A stretch of 23,822 nucleotides of DNA from Geobacter sp. UBA6802 (GTDB taxonomy: Bacteria > Desulfobacterota > Desulfuromonadia > Geobacterales > Pseudopelobacteraceae): contig DKFG01000214.1 of assembly GCA_002452325.1 (NCBI GenBank), positions 1 to 23,822 of the forward strand, in the 5' to 3' direction. Each line of letters starts with the position of its first letter. The stretch's first letter is position 1. A model generated the notes under the pieces. That model was given only the letters and a program-made list of their open reading frames with translations. It did not search any database and was not told the DNA's origin. Shown here piece after piece: positions 22,506-23,822 of this stretch. The position numbers and the translations under genes were made by a program.

Positions 22506-23822
22506 ACGGTTACTCCAATCACCTGCATCGCCTTGCAATATTCAGACGCAAGGTCGTCACGGCTGACAGACTGCACCGCCTCCCAGGGAAGCGGGGAATC
22601 CAGGGGCAACGTCATGGTTGTCAGATGTTCAACATCCAGTCCACAGGTTTTTACGGCCTTACGCAACGGCAGCCCCTTTGACAGCTCCAGCACCAGCGGC
22701 GTCAGCTCACGTCCGCCCCGTGACAGCAGCGTCTGCAGCACCGCCCCCTGCAACTCCTCCACCTTCAGCCGTACATTGGCCAGGGGGCGCATCCGTTTTT
22801 CCAACAGCGCCACCTTGCGCTTCAGCTCGGGCAGGGGGCACATACCGGCCCACTGCAGCGGCGTACCGGGCTTGGGGATGAACGGATTCACCGACAGGGT
22901 GATCTCACCCAGCCGCTTATGGGCACGGGCCTGCTCCACCACCCGCTCACGCACAGCAGCAACCAGCTGCACCAACTCTTCAAGATCATCATCCGTCTCG
23001 CCGGGCAGACCGATGATGAAGTAGAGCCGCAGATTGAGAATACCGGCCCTGGCCACTGCCTCCGCTGCGGCCAGGATCTGCTCTGCGGTCAGATTTTTGC
23101 GCACCATGTCCCGCATCCGTTGCGAGCCCCCTTCCGGCGCCAGGGATATGGTCTTGTGTCCTGAGGCGGCCAGCAGCTCCAGCAGGCCCGGTGTCAGCCG
23201 GTCAACCCGCAAGGACGACAGCGAAGGAGAGCCCCCCTGCTCCACAATAAAGCGGCAGAGCTCCTCAATATGCCGATAGTCGGACACCGCCGCCCCCACC
23301 AGGCCGATGGTGCGGCGATGGGCAAGACCTGCCGTGCAGACCTCCTGCAGTATTGCAAGGGGCTGCTGCCGAAACGGCTGCCAGACAAAACCGGCAGCAC
23401 AGAACCGGCAGCCGCGCGGGCAACCGCGACTGACCTCCACCAGAAACATGTTGCTGAACTCGGTCTCCTCGGTCAGCACCTGTGAACAGGAGGGGGGAGC
23501 ATCTGCAGGGGCACAGATCCGGCTGACCGGCTGCCGGTGCGGCAGGGAAGGCACATACCAACCGGGCAGCCGAGCCACCTGTTGCAGCAGCTCGTCACGG
23601 CAGCTGCCTTGATGCTCTTTCAGAAAACAGCACAGCTGGGGCACCAGGGTCTCCCCTTCACCAATGGCCAGCAGATCAAAGAACAGCGCCGCCGGTTCCG
23701 GATTGATGAAACAGGCCGCCCCGCCTGCCAGCACCAGCGGGTCGGACGGGTGCCGGTCGGATGCACAGACCGGCACCCGGGCCAGCTGCAGGATGGTGGG
23801 AATGTTGATGAAGTCAGGCTCA
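22502..23822 (-). CDS. B12-binding-domain radical SAM protein (5' end outside window)
   Basis: At least 439 residues, running in from beyond position 23822. The visible N-terminal part resembles the end of a B12-binding domain (PLVLAGGAACFINPEPAALF, then LLAIGEGE). The radical SAM core follows, with the cluster motif CPRGCRFC (CxxxCxxC), an SAM-contacting SLAPEGGSQRMR segment, and YFIIGLPGETDDDL. The family (TIGR03960-like or YgiQ-like) performs radical chemistry on an unknown substrate. Its C terminus is followed, with a 4-base overlap, by the zinc-ribbon gene. Before the element inserted, the ABC importer genes lay just downstream in the same direction. Confidence 0.87.
   Translation of the reverse strand, partial: EPDFINIPTILQLARVPVCASDRHPSDPLVLAGGAACFINPEPAALFFDLLAIGEGETLVPQLCCFLKEHQGSCRDELLQQVARLPGWYVPSLPHRQPVSRICAPADAPPSCSQVLTEETEFSNMFLVEVSRGCPRGCRFCAAGFVWQPFRQQPLAILQEVCTAGLAHRRTIGLVGAAVSDYRHIEELCRFIVEQGGSPSLSSLRVDRLTPGLLELLAASGHKTISLAPEGGSQRMRDMVRKNLTAEQILAAAEAVARAGILNLRLYFIIGLPGETDDDLEELVQLVAAVRERVVEQARAHKRLGEITLSVNPFIPKPGTPLQWAGMCPLPELKRKVALLEKRMRPLANVRLKVEELQGAVLQTLLSRGGRELTPLVLELSKGLPLRKAVKTCGLDVEHLTTMTLPLDSPLPWEAVQSVSRDDLASEYCKAMQVIGVTV

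Noticed and set aside
1..23822. CRISPR array or anti-phage defence island
   Set aside because: No regularly spaced repeats were seen, and the only defence-like gene content is the toxin-antitoxin pair within the small element.

Overview
The window looks like the chromosome of a Geobacter-type deltaproteobacterium (Desulfuromonadales). This is inferred from the dense signalling genes, secreted lipoproteins, a sigma-54 activator with a sigma-54-type promoter, and general codon style; no rRNA, tRNA or CRISPR is present. Most genes lie on the minus strand in tight operons, and seven junctions are 4-base stop/start overlaps.

Layout. 1-1333: 5' part of a membrane SpoIIE-type phosphatase. 1472-4430: a secreted S33-type hydrolase coupled to a DUF4410-like protein, behind the remains of a tricorn-like S41 protease gene. 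4484-4948: a DUF1566-like exported protein. 5087-7210: a substrate-binding lipoprotein followed by a sigma-54 activator, downstream of a good -24/-12 promoter with overlapping palindromes. 7431-12608: a four-gene tripartite efflux operon (TolC, PAS-MacA fusion, MacB ATPase, MacB permease) behind a near-consensus sigma-70 promoter. 12831-15225: two lipoproteins of unknown function. 15338-16779 (plus strand): a soluble histidine kinase and a single-domain response regulator. 16831-19544: an ABC importer made of a binding-protein/permease fusion and an ATPase with an extra GHKL-like C-terminal domain. 19596-22352: a small integrative element (integrase, toxin-antitoxin, frameshifted excisionase-like gene). 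22320-23822: a zinc-ribbon protein and a radical SAM/B12-binding protein.

The most interesting content is a set of linked oddities. Both substrate-binding proteins have their two halves in swapped order (circular permutation of the SBP_bac_3 fold). The sigma-54 activator next to one and the histidine kinase next to the other begin with the same roughly 80-residue module, alignable without a gap. The ATPase of the permuted importer carries a C-terminal domain resembling RsbW-type kinases. Together these suggest two related loci in which a permuted binding protein is coupled to transcriptional or phosphorelay signalling. Separately, the efflux adaptor has a cytoplasmic PAS domain at its N terminus, suggesting direct cytoplasmic control of a MacAB-TolC pump.

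The integrative element entered the 3' end of the zinc-ribbon gene. It replaced that end with its own synonymous version and left the old end 30 bases upstream of the ABC importer. Before insertion, the radical SAM, zinc-ribbon and importer genes would have been one contiguous minus-strand run.
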